This document shows positions 52,310 to 61,506 of a DNA stretch of 64,000 bases, piece by piece; positions within the stretch are counted from its first letter, which is position 1; each line of letters begins with the position of its first letter. The notes beneath the pieces are model-generated. The model worked only from the letters and a program-made list of their open reading frames with translations. It made no database searches and was not told the origin of the DNA. The stretch lies in NCBI GenBank assembly GCA_963665265.2, contig OY762224.2, forward strand, positions 496,001-560,000, in the 5' to 3' direction. This DNA comes from CAXXHQ01 sp963665265 (GTDB lineage: Bacteria > Planctomycetota > Planctomycetia > Pirellulales > Thermoguttaceae). The position numbers and the translations under genes are program-made.

Positions 52310-54190
52310 ATGTCGCCTTCCGAACTCGTTCACATTGAGACGCTTTCCGAAATCGACGCGCTCACCGAACGGATGCGCAGACATGCCGCCGAGGCCCCCG
52401 ATTGGCGACCGGCCGAAGCGTGTCGGGCCATGACTCAGCGGCTTCTGCAACGCGTCGATACGATGCGGGTTCGCTGGGAGGCGCCTTTGCTCGTCGCGGC
52501 TCTCGGCGGATCGGGAACCGGAAAAAGCTCCCTCGTCAACGCGATCATCGGCGAGGAGATCGCGACGACAGGTCGCAATCGCCCGACGACGATTTATCCG
52601 ACGCTCATTTGTCGCCCCGACGTCGCGCCCGAGTCGCTCGGCATCGATCCCCGGCAGGTCGAAGTCGTGTACCGCGATTTGCCGATCCTTCGCGACGTAA
52701 TCATCGTCGATTGTCCGGATCCCGACACTTCGGAACGAGTCGCCGAAACGGACGGCCAAGCCGAGGCGTCGAGCGTCGCAAGCGAGAAATCGTCGGCCTC
52801 GATCGAGAAAAAGAAATCGCTTGCCGAAGGGAATCTGGCCCGCCTCCGCGCGATTCTGCCGCATTGCGACGCGCTGCTCGTCGTCGCCACGCAGCAGAAA
52901 TACCGCAGCGCAAAGGTCGGCGAAGAGCTTGCGGCCGCGGCCCCCGGCGCGCATCTCTTTTTCGTGCAGACCCACGCCGACGAAGACGACGACGTCCGCG
53001 CCGATTGGGGGAAACATTTGAAGGAAAGCGGCTCGTCGAGTCTTGCCGTGCCCGCGAAGATAAAACAAAGCGATTTCTTCTTCGTCGATTCTCTTGCGGC
53101 GCTCAAGGACGCCGTCGCCGGATTGCAGCCACGAGGCGAGTTCGCTCGATTGATCGACGCGCTGCATCGCCAACTTTCCGGAGCGTCGGGCAAGCGGATT
53201 CGCCGCGCCAACTTCCTCGACCTGACGGCCGACATGCTCGAACGGTCGAGCCGCCGCATCGACGACGCCTTGCCGAGCGTCGAAGAGTTGCGAAGTCAAA
53301 TCGCGCAGCGACGCGCGGAATTGGCGTCACGTTTAGCCGAGCGGATGCGCGGCGAACTCCTCGCCGGACGACGGCTTTGGGAGCATCGGCTCGTCGGCCA
53401 GGCCGCCTCACGTTGGGGCGTAAGCCCTTTCGCGCTCGTCTTGCGACTCTATCAAGGTTTCGGCGCACTGTTGGCCGGCACGACGCTCTACCGTATGCGC
53501 ACCCCCGCGCAGTTGGCCGTTTGGGGCGCCGCGATGGGCGTTCGTACTTGGCGAAAGAAATCGCAAGACGCCGAATCGGAGCGCCGGTTCGAGCAGGCCG
53601 CTACCGACTGTTGGGATCACGAGGAAATCCGCAAGGCGGCTCTCGTTCTCGAAGGTTACGCCGACGAGGCGGGCGTTCCGCGCGACGACGCCTCGCTCGA
53701 AACGATCGTCGCCGAAGCGGGCCGGGCCGGAGATCGCTTCGTCGCCGCCGCCGCCTCGCAAGTCGACGCCGTGGTGGCCAAGCTCGCCGCAAAAAAAACC
53801 GGTTTCTTCACTCGCTCGTTTTACAATCTCGCGTTCATCGCCATGCTCGGCGGGCTGCTCTTTCGCGTCGGAAAGAATTTTTTCTACGACTCGATCGTCG
53901 GTTCTCCCCTTGCCCCGGTCTTCGGTTTGGATTCGTACCTTGTGTCCGGATTTTGGCTGGTCCTTTGGTGCGCCGTTCTACTTGTGACGTTCACGGGCAG
54001 TCTTCGCGGCGGGCTGAAAAAAGAAATCGATCGACTTGCCGACGCATGGCGCGGGCCGGAAGTCGCCGCCGGATTGTTCGTCGCGTTAGAGGATGAGTGC
54101 CGCAAGATCGGTCGTTGGCGCGCGGAGCTTCAAGCATTGATCGCCGAAACCGACCGCCTTCGCCGCCGCCTCGCCTCGCCTGAAGAGTAA
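52310..54190 (+). CDS. Dynamin-like membrane GTPase
   Basis: 626 residues from the ATG at 52310; a TTG seven codons upstream is less likely. The G domain shows G1 GGSGTGKSS (66-74), G2 RPTT (91-94), G3 as VDCPDPD (D134; usually DxxG) and a G4-like QTHAD. Long helices follow (about 290-360), then a hydrophobic segment near 375-400 and two membrane helices near 500-520 and 545-568. This layout, a GTPase head, helical stalk and paired C-terminal membrane helices, resembles bacterial dynamin-like proteins that shape or fuse membranes. It may work with the 1343-residue protein encoded just upstream. It converges with the ABC transporter genes, with only 32 bp between. Confidence 0.8.
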   Translation: MSPSELVHIETLSEIDALTERMRRHAAEAPDWRPAEACRAMTQRLLQRVDTMRVRWEAPLLVAALGGSGTGKSSLVNAIIGEEIATTGRNRPTTIYPTLICRPDVAPESLGIDPRQVEVVYRDLPILRDVIIVDCPDPDTSERVAETDGQAEASSVASEKSSASIEKKKSLAEGNLARLRAILPHCDALLVVATQQKYRSAKVGEELAAAAPGAHLFFVQTHADEDDDVRADWGKHLKESGSSSLAVPAKIKQSDFFFVDSLAALKDAVAGLQPRGEFARLIDALHRQLSGASGKRIRRANFLDLTADMLERSSRRIDDALPSVEELRSQIAQRRAELASRLAERMRGELLAGRRLWEHRLVGQAASRWGVSPFALVLRLYQGFGALLAGTTLYRMRTPAQLAVWGAAMGVRTWRKKSQDAESERRFEQAATDCWDHEEIRKAALVLEGYADEAGVPRDDASLETIVAEAGRAGDRFVAAAASQVDAVVAKLAAKKTGFFTRSFYNLAFIAMLGGLLFRVGKNFFYDSIVGSPLAPVFGLDSYLVSGFWLVLWCAVLLVTFTGSLRGGLKKEIDRLADAWRGPEVAAGLFVALEDECRKIGRWRAELQALIAETDRLRRRLASPEE

Positions 54191-54222
54191 GGCGCGGAGC
54201 CGCGATCGCCTCGTTGCTCCAA

Positions 54223-55011
54223 TTATCTTTTCCGTAATCCGCGCGGAAGGCAATACGGCGCTCCCGTCTTCTCGTCGATTAGGACGTCGGCCTCGATGCC
54301 GAAGGCTTCGCCCAAAACCGCCGACGTGAGAACCTCGCGGGGCTTTCCTGAACAAATGATCTTTCCCGCGACGAGCGCGATCATGTGTTGCGCATAACGC
54401 GCCGCTTGGTTTACGTCGTGCAGAACCATCACGATCGTTTTCCTGCTTTGACGATGCAATCGCTCGAGCGCGCCGAGAACTTCGATCTGATGGGCCATAT
54501 CCAAGAACGTCGTCGGCTCGTCGAGCAGCAGCGCTTCGGCGTCCTGCGCCAATGCCATCGCGATCCAGGCCAATTGTCGTTGTCCGCCCGATAGTTCGCC
54601 GATCGCGGCTTCGGCCAAGTCGCCGACGCCGGTCAGTTCGATCGCCTCGTCGATCTTTCGGTCGTCTTCGGCAGAGAGAATTCCGAAAAAACCTTGATGG
54701 GGAAAGCGACCGAAGGCGACCAGCTCGCGGACGGTCAGACCGTCGGGCGCCTCGGGCCGCTGCGGCAGCACGGCCAATCGACGCGCGACTTGCTTCGTCG
54801 GCAGGCGGTGAATCGCTTGGCAATCCAAATATGCCGCACCCGCCTTGGGCTTCATCAATCGCGCCAACCCTTTAAGCAGCGTTGATTTGCCCGAACCGTT
54901 CGCGCCGATTAGCGCCGTTATTTCTCCCGGCGGAACGATCATGCTTAGGTCGCGGATCGCCTCGAATTCGTCGTAGGCAAGCGTCAGGTTTTCGGCATGT
55001 AGTTGAATCAT
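54223..55011 (-). CDS. Iron-siderophore ABC transporter ATPase
   Basis: 262 residues starting at the ATG at 55011; the frame is open further upstream but that part overlaps the permease gene and is not family-like. Walker A is GANGSGKST, signature LSGGQRQ, Walker B ALLLDEPT, and the switch histidine is in VLHDVN. Sequence and layout place it with FepC/FecE/FhuC, which power siderophore or haem uptake through two FecCD-type permeases. It is the last gene of the four-gene importer operon. Confidence 0.95.
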   Translation of the reverse strand: MIQLHAENLTLAYDEFEAIRDLSMIVPPGEITALIGANGSGKSTLLKGLARLMKPKAGAAYLDCQAIHRLPTKQVARRLAVLPQRPEAPDGLTVRELVAFGRFPHQGFFGILSAEDDRKIDEAIELTGVGDLAEAAIGELSGGQRQLAWIAMALAQDAEALLLDEPTTFLDMAHQIEVLGALERLHRQSRKTIVMVLHDVNQAARYAQHMIALVAGKIICSGKPREVLTSAVLGEAFGIEADVLIDEKTGAPYCLPRGLRKR

Positions 55012-55055
55012 CGGTCGAGCTTGGGGCAAAGTGCGTGGGGAACAGCCGCAAATAA

Positions 55056-56114
55056 TTAGTTTTTCGTCACGGCCAAAAGGTACAGAAAATAGGCGCCGCC
55101 GATCACGCCGACCGCTACGCCGGCCGGTATCTCCGTCGGGGCGAACGAGTTTTTCGCCAGGGCGTCGGCCGCGATCAATAAAATCGCTCCGACCAGAGCT
55201 GCGGCGGGTAAAAGCGTTCCGTGGCGCTGACCGATCGTCCTTCGCGCCAAATGCGGCGCGATTAGGCCGAGAAATCCGATATGGCCGCCGAGCGCCGCGC
55301 ATGAAGCGTTTAATGCGATCGCCGCGCTTAGCAAAATGAGCCGTTCGCGATCGACCGCCGCTCCTAAACCGCTTGCGGTGAAATCGCCGAGCGAGAAAAC
55401 GTCGAGCGTTCGCGCCTTCGTCAACGTAAACGGAATCAATGCCGCGATCCACGGCAGCAACATATAGACGTTCGACCAGTCGGATGAGCTTAACGAGCCG
55501 GACATCCAGGTCAGCACGTAGTTATAGGTGACGAAACTCATGCGGAGCGACAGCGCAAGCATAGCGGCTTGCGCGGCGAGACTGACGGCCACGCCGACTA
55601 AAAGCAGTCGAGCGGGCAGGATCGTTCCCCTTTTGTAGGCCAAGGTGAAAACGACCGCCGAGAGCGCCGCAGCTCCGCCGATCGCTCCCGCGGGCATTAG
55701 CCACGAGGTTTTCGCCGCGGCGCCGGGAAATGCGACCAGGAGAAATACTAAACCCAATCCCGCGCCGGCGTTCACGCCCAGCGTGTCGCCGCTCGCCAAG
55801 TCGTTACGGGAAACGCCTTGCATAATCGCGCCGGCAGTCGCCGTTCCAGCTCCGACGAGCGTCGCGATGACGATTCTAGGCAGCCGCATCTGCCAAACGA
55901 TGAAGCAATGCCGAGGATCGCCGAACCCGAAAAGCGCTGCGAGCGTCTCCCCGAAGGACATTCGAGTTGAACCGAGATTCAAGCAAACGAGGATTGCGAC
56001 GGGGAGTAAGGCTGCCAGAATCCAGAGCGTCGTCTTCGGCGAAACTCTTCTTCGCCTTGATTTCACTCGCGTTGGGAGTCGATCGCCGTGGGCAATTAGC
56101 GAGGCGTGGCTCAT
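55056..56114 (-). CDS. FecCD-family iron-siderophore permease 2
   Basis: 352 residues with about ten membrane helices after a basic N-terminus. RLPRIVIATLVGAGTATAGAIMQGVSRNDLASGDTLGVNAGAGLG and GFLGLIAPHLARRTIGQRHGTLLPAAALVGA are the family landmarks, the second containing the loop that contacts the ATPase. Its start overlaps the stop of permease 1 by 4 bp. The two permeases form a heterodimeric channel. Confidence 0.95.
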   Translation of the reverse strand: MSHASLIAHGDRLPTRVKSRRRRVSPKTTLWILAALLPVAILVCLNLGSTRMSFGETLAALFGFGDPRHCFIVWQMRLPRIVIATLVGAGTATAGAIMQGVSRNDLASGDTLGVNAGAGLGLVFLLVAFPGAAAKTSWLMPAGAIGGAAALSAVVFTLAYKRGTILPARLLLVGVAVSLAAQAAMLALSLRMSFVTYNYVLTWMSGSLSSSDWSNVYMLLPWIAALIPFTLTKARTLDVFSLGDFTASGLGAAVDRERLILLSAAIALNASCAALGGHIGFLGLIAPHLARRTIGQRHGTLLPAAALVGAILLIAADALAKNSFAPTEIPAGVAVGVIGGAYFLYLLAVTKN

Positions 56115-57154
56115 GACGCCCTCCTTGCCCGAGCGACGGCCCGTTTATTTACCAAGTAAAGAAAAAACGGCACGCCGATTAGCGACGTTACGACGCCCAA
56201 GGGGATTTGCGTTTTTAGCGGCACGGTTGCTAATCGCGCGATCATGTCGGCGTAAAGGGTGAGCGTCGCTCCGCAAACGGCCGCGCCGGGGAGAACGAGG
56301 CGATAATCGTTGCCGACCAAGGCGCGGGCAATGTGCGGCGTCAAAAGACCGACGAATCCGACCGGACCGACCAACGCCGCCGCGCCGCCGGCCAGGGCCA
56401 CGACGACGACGGCCGAGAAGAACTTCGTTCTTGCCGGATTCTGACCGATTCCTCTCGCCACGCCTTCGCCGAGCGACGTGGCGCCCAAGCCGGGCGCAAG
56501 AGCGATCGCTCCGACGAATCCGACTATAATGAGCGGCGCGGTAATTTGCAGATCGACCCAACGGACCCCTTCCGCGCCGCGGGCGAACCAGAACAATAAA
56601 TCTTGTCCCATGTTCTCGTAAATCGTAATGCCGTTGCCGACCGCGCCGAGCAGCGTTCCGACGGCGATGCCGGTGAGCGCCAATCGCACGGGCGTCAAAC
56701 CGCCCCGCGAAAGCGAGCCGATTCCGTAAACCAGAATTGCGCCGAGCGCCGCTCCGGCCAAGGCGAAGCTAAGTAACGAGCCGCGTCCCAGAGTCGGAAA
56801 ATATATTGACGCGACGATCGTCATAAAGGCGGCGCCGGAGTTCAGCCCCATGATCCCCGGCCCGGCCAACGGATTCCGCGTCACGGCCTGCATGATCGCT
56901 CCGGCCAAGGCTAACGCCGCGCCGACGAGAACGTCGGCCAAGCCGCGAGGCATCCGGCCGTCATGCACGATCACGTGTGCGACCGAATCGGCGTTGAAAT
57001 GCGTTAATGACTCGATGATCGTTCGTGAATCAATCGAAACGGCGCCGACGCCCAACGATCCGATCAGTCCGAAACAAAGCGCCGAGGCGATCAGCAACGC
57101 CGTGAATATGCGTAGGAACGAGCTTGGAGTTTCTTTGTAGTCGGCGTTCGGCAT
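56111..57154 (-). CDS. FecCD-family iron-siderophore permease 1
   Basis: 347 residues, about ten helices. DGRMPRGLADVLVGAALALAGAIMQAVTRNPLAGPGIMGLNSGA and VGFVGLLTPHIARALVGNDYRLVLPGAAVCGA are typical of the FecCD family. It pairs with permease 2, of which it is a diverged paralogue. Its start codon shares one base with the stop of the binding-protein gene, so translation is tightly coupled. Confidence 0.95.
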   Translation of the reverse strand: MPNADYKETPSSFLRIFTALLIASALCFGLIGSLGVGAVSIDSRTIIESLTHFNADSVAHVIVHDGRMPRGLADVLVGAALALAGAIMQAVTRNPLAGPGIMGLNSGAAFMTIVASIYFPTLGRGSLLSFALAGAALGAILVYGIGSLSRGGLTPVRLALTGIAVGTLLGAVGNGITIYENMGQDLLFWFARGAEGVRWVDLQITAPLIIVGFVGAIALAPGLGATSLGEGVARGIGQNPARTKFFSAVVVVALAGGAAALVGPVGFVGLLTPHIARALVGNDYRLVLPGAAVCGATLTLYADMIARLATVPLKTQIPLGVVTSLIGVPFFLYLVNKRAVARARRAS

Positions 57155-58224
57155 TATAACTCGCCCCCTATTCGCGAGCCGCCGTCGGTCTCTTCATGAT
57201 TGACGGCTTTTCGCACGTCGTCGAGCATTTGCTCGTAGGCCAGCACGCCGTGCGAAAGCCAGGTCTTAAGGCTTACGCGATGAACGTTTCCTTTTTTCAC
57301 GGCCGGCAGTTCCTTCCACAGGGGAGAGCGGGAAAACTCTTCGTAATACCGCTCGCTATTCGCGTCCACGCCCACGAAAATATGTTCGGCCTTGAGTTGC
57401 GTGATTTGCTCCGCGTTCAAAACGTTCCAGCCGCCGCGCGGCATTTGCGGACTCATCATCGGATCGGGCGTTAAGCCGAGCAAGCGAAACAAAACCGGCC
57501 CGACCATCGGCGTTACGCTGTAAATCACGCACGTCTGCATGCGAAAGCGAAGGAAGACGACCGGAGCGTCGCCTATTTTCGGCGCGACTTCTTTTTTCAC
57601 CTCGGCCGCATGCCGCAGAAACTCGTCCAGCCGGGCTTCCGCTTCTTTTGTTTTGCCGACGACCTCGCCGACCGCGAGGATCATTTGTTCCTGCAAGCCG
57701 GCGCCGTCCGAATTCATAAAAACCGTCGGCGCGATCTTGCTTAATTGAGCGTAAAGACGTCCGTCCGCCGCGCTGCCGATGAAAATTAAGTCAGGCTTTA
57801 GTTCGTAGAGTAATTCCAGATCGGTTGCGCCGGAACGACCGACGTTGGCGACTCCCTGCAACCGTTCCACCAAATAGGGTGGCGGCCCGATCGGCTGATT
57901 TTGGATATCCTGCACGGCGATCGGCGTGATTCCCAATGCCAGCAAGGCGTCGGTCGTCGGCGACGAAAGACTTGCGATTCGAAGCGGATTTCTCGGAACC
58001 GTCGTTTCGCCCGAGGCATGCTTGATTAGCCGCGAGTCATTCGATTCGGAAAGAATCTGAATGGCCGCTTGCGGCGTTTTTGATTTTGCATTCGGCGTTT
58101 GCGCCGCCGAGGCGACTTGCGTCGGCGAAAGAAACTCTTCTTGTTGGCCGGACCGAACCCATGCAAAGGCGAACGCCGCGACGACGACGCCAAGAATCAG
58201 AAATCGTAGAACGGCATGCGTCAT
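57154..58224 (-). CDS. Siderophore-binding protein of the ABC importer
   Basis: 356 residues. The N-terminal helix (about 3-24) is a signal peptide or anchor with no lipobox cysteine. A flexible stretch to residue 65 is followed by the FecB/FhuD fold: NPLRIASLSSPTTDALLALGITPIAV, ELLYELKPDLIFIG, GEVVGKTKEAEARLDEFLRHA, and a C-terminal lobe ending LSHGVLAYEQMLDDV. It would hand an iron chelate to the two permeases. Ligand type (hydroxamate, catecholate or haem) is not determinable. It is 53 bp downstream of a lipoprotein gene, so the operon could start further up. I saw no clear Fur box. Confidence 0.92.
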   Translation of the reverse strand: MTHAVLRFLILGVVVAAFAFAWVRSGQQEEFLSPTQVASAAQTPNAKSKTPQAAIQILSESNDSRLIKHASGETTVPRNPLRIASLSSPTTDALLALGITPIAVQDIQNQPIGPPPYLVERLQGVANVGRSGATDLELLYELKPDLIFIGSAADGRLYAQLSKIAPTVFMNSDGAGLQEQMILAVGEVVGKTKEAEARLDEFLRHAAEVKKEVAPKIGDAPVVFLRFRMQTCVIYSVTPMVGPVLFRLLGLTPDPMMSPQMPRGGWNVLNAEQITQLKAEHIFVGVDANSERYYEEFSRSPLWKELPAVKKGNVHRVSLKTWLSHGVLAYEQMLDDVRKAVNHEETDGGSRIGGEL

Positions 58225-58277
58225 GGAAGAGGGCTGGTCCGACGTTGCTGCCGCCGAACTTCAATTGAAATACAAAG

Positions 58278-58736
58278 CTATTTTAAATGGAACGTCTCGA
58301 TTTCATTTTCCCCTTCTCGCACGGTCGCCTTGAACGGAGTCTTTCCCACGTTGGCGAATCGGCCCTTCAACCGATCGACGTCCACGGGTATATCGTTGGG
58401 GTCAGCCGCTCGCTTCTCCGGCCATTCAAACGTCACGGAATATTTTCCCGCCGGCGCGCCGTCCACATCACCGTAAACGTGCAAATGATAACGACCGTTC
58501 GCGTCGGTCATTCCGGAAGGAATAAACGTCGCTGTGCCGCTCGGTGAAATCGGGTGGAAAATGACGACGAAGCCCGCCGCCGGTTTTCCTTGATACGTAA
58601 CCGTTCCTCGGACGGGAAACGGCGTTGGGCCGGTGGGCGTTTGTTTACCGCAGCCGACGGTCGCTATTATCGCCGAAATAACGATAAATGCGAAGAGCCG
58701 CCAACCGCTGAAAATGGGGTATTGCGCAGCATGCAT
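58278..58736 (-). CDS. Small lipoprotein with carboxypeptidase-regulatory-like domain
   Basis: 152 residues. The N-terminal helix ends in the lipobox ATVGC (Cys near residue 29), so it is a lipoprotein. The mature part has VRGTVTYQGKPAAGFVVIFHP and GMTDANGRYHLHVYGDVDGAPAGKYSVTFEWP, a single transthyretin-like beta-sandwich. Proteins like this are commonly found next to DUF1559 genes in planctomycetes, as here (27 bp downstream of one), which suggests they work as a pair at the cell envelope. Confidence 0.88.
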   Translation of the reverse strand: MHAAQYPIFSGWRLFAFIVISAIIATVGCGKQTPTGPTPFPVRGTVTYQGKPAAGFVVIFHPISPSGTATFIPSGMTDANGRYHLHVYGDVDGAPAGKYSVTFEWPEKRAADPNDIPVDVDRLKGRFANVGKTPFKATVREGENEIETFHLK

Positions 58737-58763
58737 GAGCGTAGAATTCCGTTTCCGACGTAA

Positions 58764-59831
58764 TTATTGCTTTACGTAGTCGTCGGTGATGATCTGGCCG
58801 TCGTCGATCAGGACGATTTGCATGAAAGCGAGCGGGCTGATCGCTTCGTTGACGAATCGAGCCGAGCCGTCGCAAAACAAGATATAGGCCCCGCCCGCAT
58901 GGAACGAGTAGGGTTGGTTGGAGTTATTCGCGTTGATCGCACGGGTAAGCAAATTGCCGTCGGCTCCCGCTTTGCTCGAACTAAGCGTACCGTCGTTTGA
59001 ATACACGCAATAGACGTAAGTTTGCCATCCCGCCCATGATCCGCGATTGCCCAGGGATAAGTCCGGCCATTGCCGAGTTCGGCCGATCCATTTTCCCGGC
59101 CAGCCCGCCGTCTCGTTAATCAACAGCGTATTTGACAAGCCGTCGGTGATATCCTTGAGCAACCGCGAGGTGCGCTTCGTCGTATTATCGAAAGCGGGGT
59201 TATCCGAAGTGACGTCGCGCATCGCTTGATGCGCGTTGTAGTTCGTTCCGAATCGGGAGATTCGCGCGTTCGGTCCGAGGCCCGCCATATCCGTTCCTGC
59301 TGGATAAAATACGACGGCGTCGGCGCCCCAACCGGTTGTCGGGGTCGAAAAACCGTTCGGAGCCAAGTAGTCGATCGCGCCAGCCACGGTGTAAGTCGTG
59401 GTTTTGTTCGGATTCGCCGAGCCGGCCGTCGCCTTGCCCGAACAGGTGATGTCGGAACTGCGTTTTGAACTGGGGCAGATGAACTCCGGAATTTTCGTTT
59501 CAACGACGGCCTTATTAGTAGGGTCGTAAAAGTCGTACTTCCAGTTGTATTGGTCGTAGAGGCCTTGTTGTTCGATGAAGGGGAGAAGAAAAGTTCCCCA
59601 GCCCGTGTAGCCGTTGATTGGCGTATTCCATCGTCGCGGCGGAAAGCCTCCGAATGCGCTGACGTAATTATGGAAGCCTTGGCCAAGCTGTCGGACGTTA
59701 TTCGCGCATTGCGCTCGCCTTGCCGCTTCGCGGGCCGCTTGAATCGCCGGTAGGAGCATGCCGATGAGTATCCCGATGATCGCGATCGCGACCAGCAGTT
59801 CCACGAGCGTGAACGCCCTCGATTGATTCAT
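58764..59831 (-). CDS. DUF1559 prepilin-like protein
   Basis: 355 residues from the Met at 59831, placed so that the type IV prepilin signal SRAFTLVELLVAIAIIGIL begins a few residues in; the frame extends 16 codons upstream. After the N-terminal helix comes QAAREAARRAQCANNVRQLG, the entry to the DUF1559 domain, and the C-terminal H-x-G/DG motif is FHAGGAYILFCDGS. The signal should be cut by a prepilin peptidase and the helix could form a pseudopilus-like fibre or stay as anchor. This family is massively expanded in planctomycetes; its function is unknown. Confidence 0.95.
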   Translation of the reverse strand: MNQSRAFTLVELLVAIAIIGILIGMLLPAIQAAREAARRAQCANNVRQLGQGFHNYVSAFGGFPPRRWNTPINGYTGWGTFLLPFIEQQGLYDQYNWKYDFYDPTNKAVVETKIPEFICPSSKRSSDITCSGKATAGSANPNKTTTYTVAGAIDYLAPNGFSTPTTGWGADAVVFYPAGTDMAGLGPNARISRFGTNYNAHQAMRDVTSDNPAFDNTTKRTSRLLKDITDGLSNTLLINETAGWPGKWIGRTRQWPDLSLGNRGSWAGWQTYVYCVYSNDGTLSSSKAGADGNLLTRAINANNSNQPYSFHAGGAYILFCDGSARFVNEAISPLAFMQIVLIDDGQIITDDYVKQ

Positions 59832-59983
59832 GGAAACGCCGAATCGGTCGGCGCGAATTCCTTGCCGCATTTTTCGCATTCCTTTTCAATTGCCCTATAC
59901 GCGTTTCTCAAGGCGGTTCGGCTAGAGAGCCGAGGCGGGATTTCCGCCGTGAAAAACGCGATCATAAAAAATAATCAGAGGCG

Positions 59984-61210
59984 TCAATCGGAACCGCTAG
60001 GCTTTTGCGTCGGCCGACAACGCCAAAGCGTTAAAAGCGCCAAAGAGGTCGTGAGGTTCGGATCGCCTTCCATCAGGCGTCGGTCATCGTTTTGCCAGTA
60101 CCCGATGCCGCTCTGGCGTCGAAACAGCTCTCGCGACAACTCGAATCGCCAGTCGATGCGTTTACCTTCTTTCGTCTCGAAATAATCTTCGCCTAAAGCG
60201 CACATCACTTTTGAGAAACAGTAGTAGCAACCGTACAGGCCGCCTTCTCCCATTCCCGTATTTTCCATTAACGAATAATGCTCGCGAATCCAGCGCAGCC
60301 CAATTTGAATTCGCGGATCCTCGCGCGGCACGCCGGCGCGAAGCAAATTCATCACCGCGTTGCAAGTGGCCGAACCGTAGCTGATCCAACCGCCGTTTTC
60401 CGTTTTTCCGGCGCGACTGCCGCCGTCTCCGTCACAAGTGAAAACAAAGCCGCCGTCCGGGTTTTTCGCCGCCCAGGGCGCCGTGTTCGCCCCGCTCACA
60501 TAGTTCTGGCAGCGTGAAATGAAACGCACCGCTCGCTGAATCGGGGCGTCTTCCGGCCCGAAGCCGGAAGCTCGCAATACGTAAACGAGCATCGAGGTAT
60601 TTACCAGATCCGGCCGTTGGCCCGTTCCGTATCCGATTCCGCCATATGCGAAATCGTCGGGCGATCTTCCGTTCTCTTCGCTGTATTGGTTGACGCACAT
60701 AAACTGTACGGCCGACGTAATCAGTTTCTTGAATTCTTCCGGAGCCGTAGCCGCGAGGCAAAGCACGGCCGCTCCCGTTTCAAAATTAGAGAATAGACCG
60801 CCGCGTCGATAGATTCCTCCGTCCGTTTGCACGAACTTTATTAAATAGCTTAAGCTTTTGGCGATCAAGGGATCGTCGGTTTTGACGCCGTTGACCGACA
60901 GCGCGAACGTTGCGAACGCCGTAATGGCGATGTTTGAATCGCTCGAATAGGATCCGTCGGCCGATTGACCCGACGAACGCAGAAATTCGATCGCCTGTTC
61001 CACGCTTTTCGAGTAACGTTCCACGTCAGGCCCGATCCAGCCCGGATTGGGAGCGTCCTCGATATTCGGAAGTCGCTTCGGCTTTTTAAATTGCCGCGCG
61101 CGGGGTGAAATAACCAGCGCGCCGGTAGTGATATCGATGCGGGGCAATCGCGGCGAGCCGCTTGGCTGGGCAGCTTCGATCTGATTGCTCTCGTTCATTC
61201 CATCTGTCAT
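59984..61210 (-). CDS. Beta-toroid (prenyltransferase-like) protein without anchor
   Basis: 408 residues from the Met at 61210 (404 from the Met at 61198). After an Arg/Pro-rich 75-residue N-terminus there are toroid repeats: VEQAIEFLRSSGQSADGSYS, SLSYLIKFVQTDGGIYRR, AVQFMCVNQYSEENG, AVRFISRCQNYVSG, GLRWIREHYSL. It resembles the toroid half of the TolA-like protein at 31.9 kb, but has neither a signal peptide nor a membrane helix, so it may be cytoplasmic. No DxDD motif is seen. It ends 152 bp upstream of the DUF1559 gene. Confidence 0.8.
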   Translation of the reverse strand: MTDGMNESNQIEAAQPSGSPRLPRIDITTGALVISPRARQFKKPKRLPNIEDAPNPGWIGPDVERYSKSVEQAIEFLRSSGQSADGSYSSDSNIAITAFATFALSVNGVKTDDPLIAKSLSYLIKFVQTDGGIYRRGGLFSNFETGAAVLCLAATAPEEFKKLITSAVQFMCVNQYSEENGRSPDDFAYGGIGYGTGQRPDLVNTSMLVYVLRASGFGPEDAPIQRAVRFISRCQNYVSGANTAPWAAKNPDGGFVFTCDGDGGSRAGKTENGGWISYGSATCNAVMNLLRAGVPREDPRIQIGLRWIREHYSLMENTGMGEGGLYGCYYCFSKVMCALGEDYFETKEGKRIDWRFELSRELFRRQSGIGYWQNDDRRLMEGDPNLTTSLALLTLWRCRPTQKPSGSD

Positions 61211-61506
61211 GCGATTGCTTCCGTTTCTTGGACCTGCATAGTTCGCAAATGTCGCGCCGCATTCGATAAAAAAATAACCGTGTCGTATCTGCATATCTCA
61301 AAAGGCTTTGCGTTGCAATATAACATCGATATTTTTTTCTCGATGTCGATTTTGTCGACGGCCGTGTTGCGCAAATCGACGTCGTGCAGTACTCTCGACG
61401 CAAAAAATGCTCCTGTTCGTCCCCCGGATGGCCTAGAATTTCAATACGCGGAGCCGAGGGGGCAGCTTGCCGCCGGCGCCGCTCTTTTTCGATTTCGGGG
61501 GAAATT
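61211..61506. other. Divergent intergenic region
   Basis: 296 bp between the toroid gene and the M23 peptidase gene. A GGGGGA ribosome-binding stretch lies just before the peptidase ATG. An AT-rich segment (about 61265-61335) is suited to promoters. Nothing else is seen. Confidence 0.4.

Noticed and set aside
52402..54096. A 564-codon plus-strand frame overlapping the dynamin-like GTPase gene
   Set aside because: It is Arg/Ser-rich shadow sequence in another frame of the GTPase gene, which has clear motifs.
55012..55452. Upstream extension of the ABC ATPase frame
   Set aside because: It overlaps the permease gene and is Arg-rich; the family start MIQLHAENLTL is at 55011.
58225..58277. Fur box before the siderophore-binding protein gene
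   Set aside because: The 53 bp are AT-rich but do not contain a convincing copy of the 19-bp Fur consensus.
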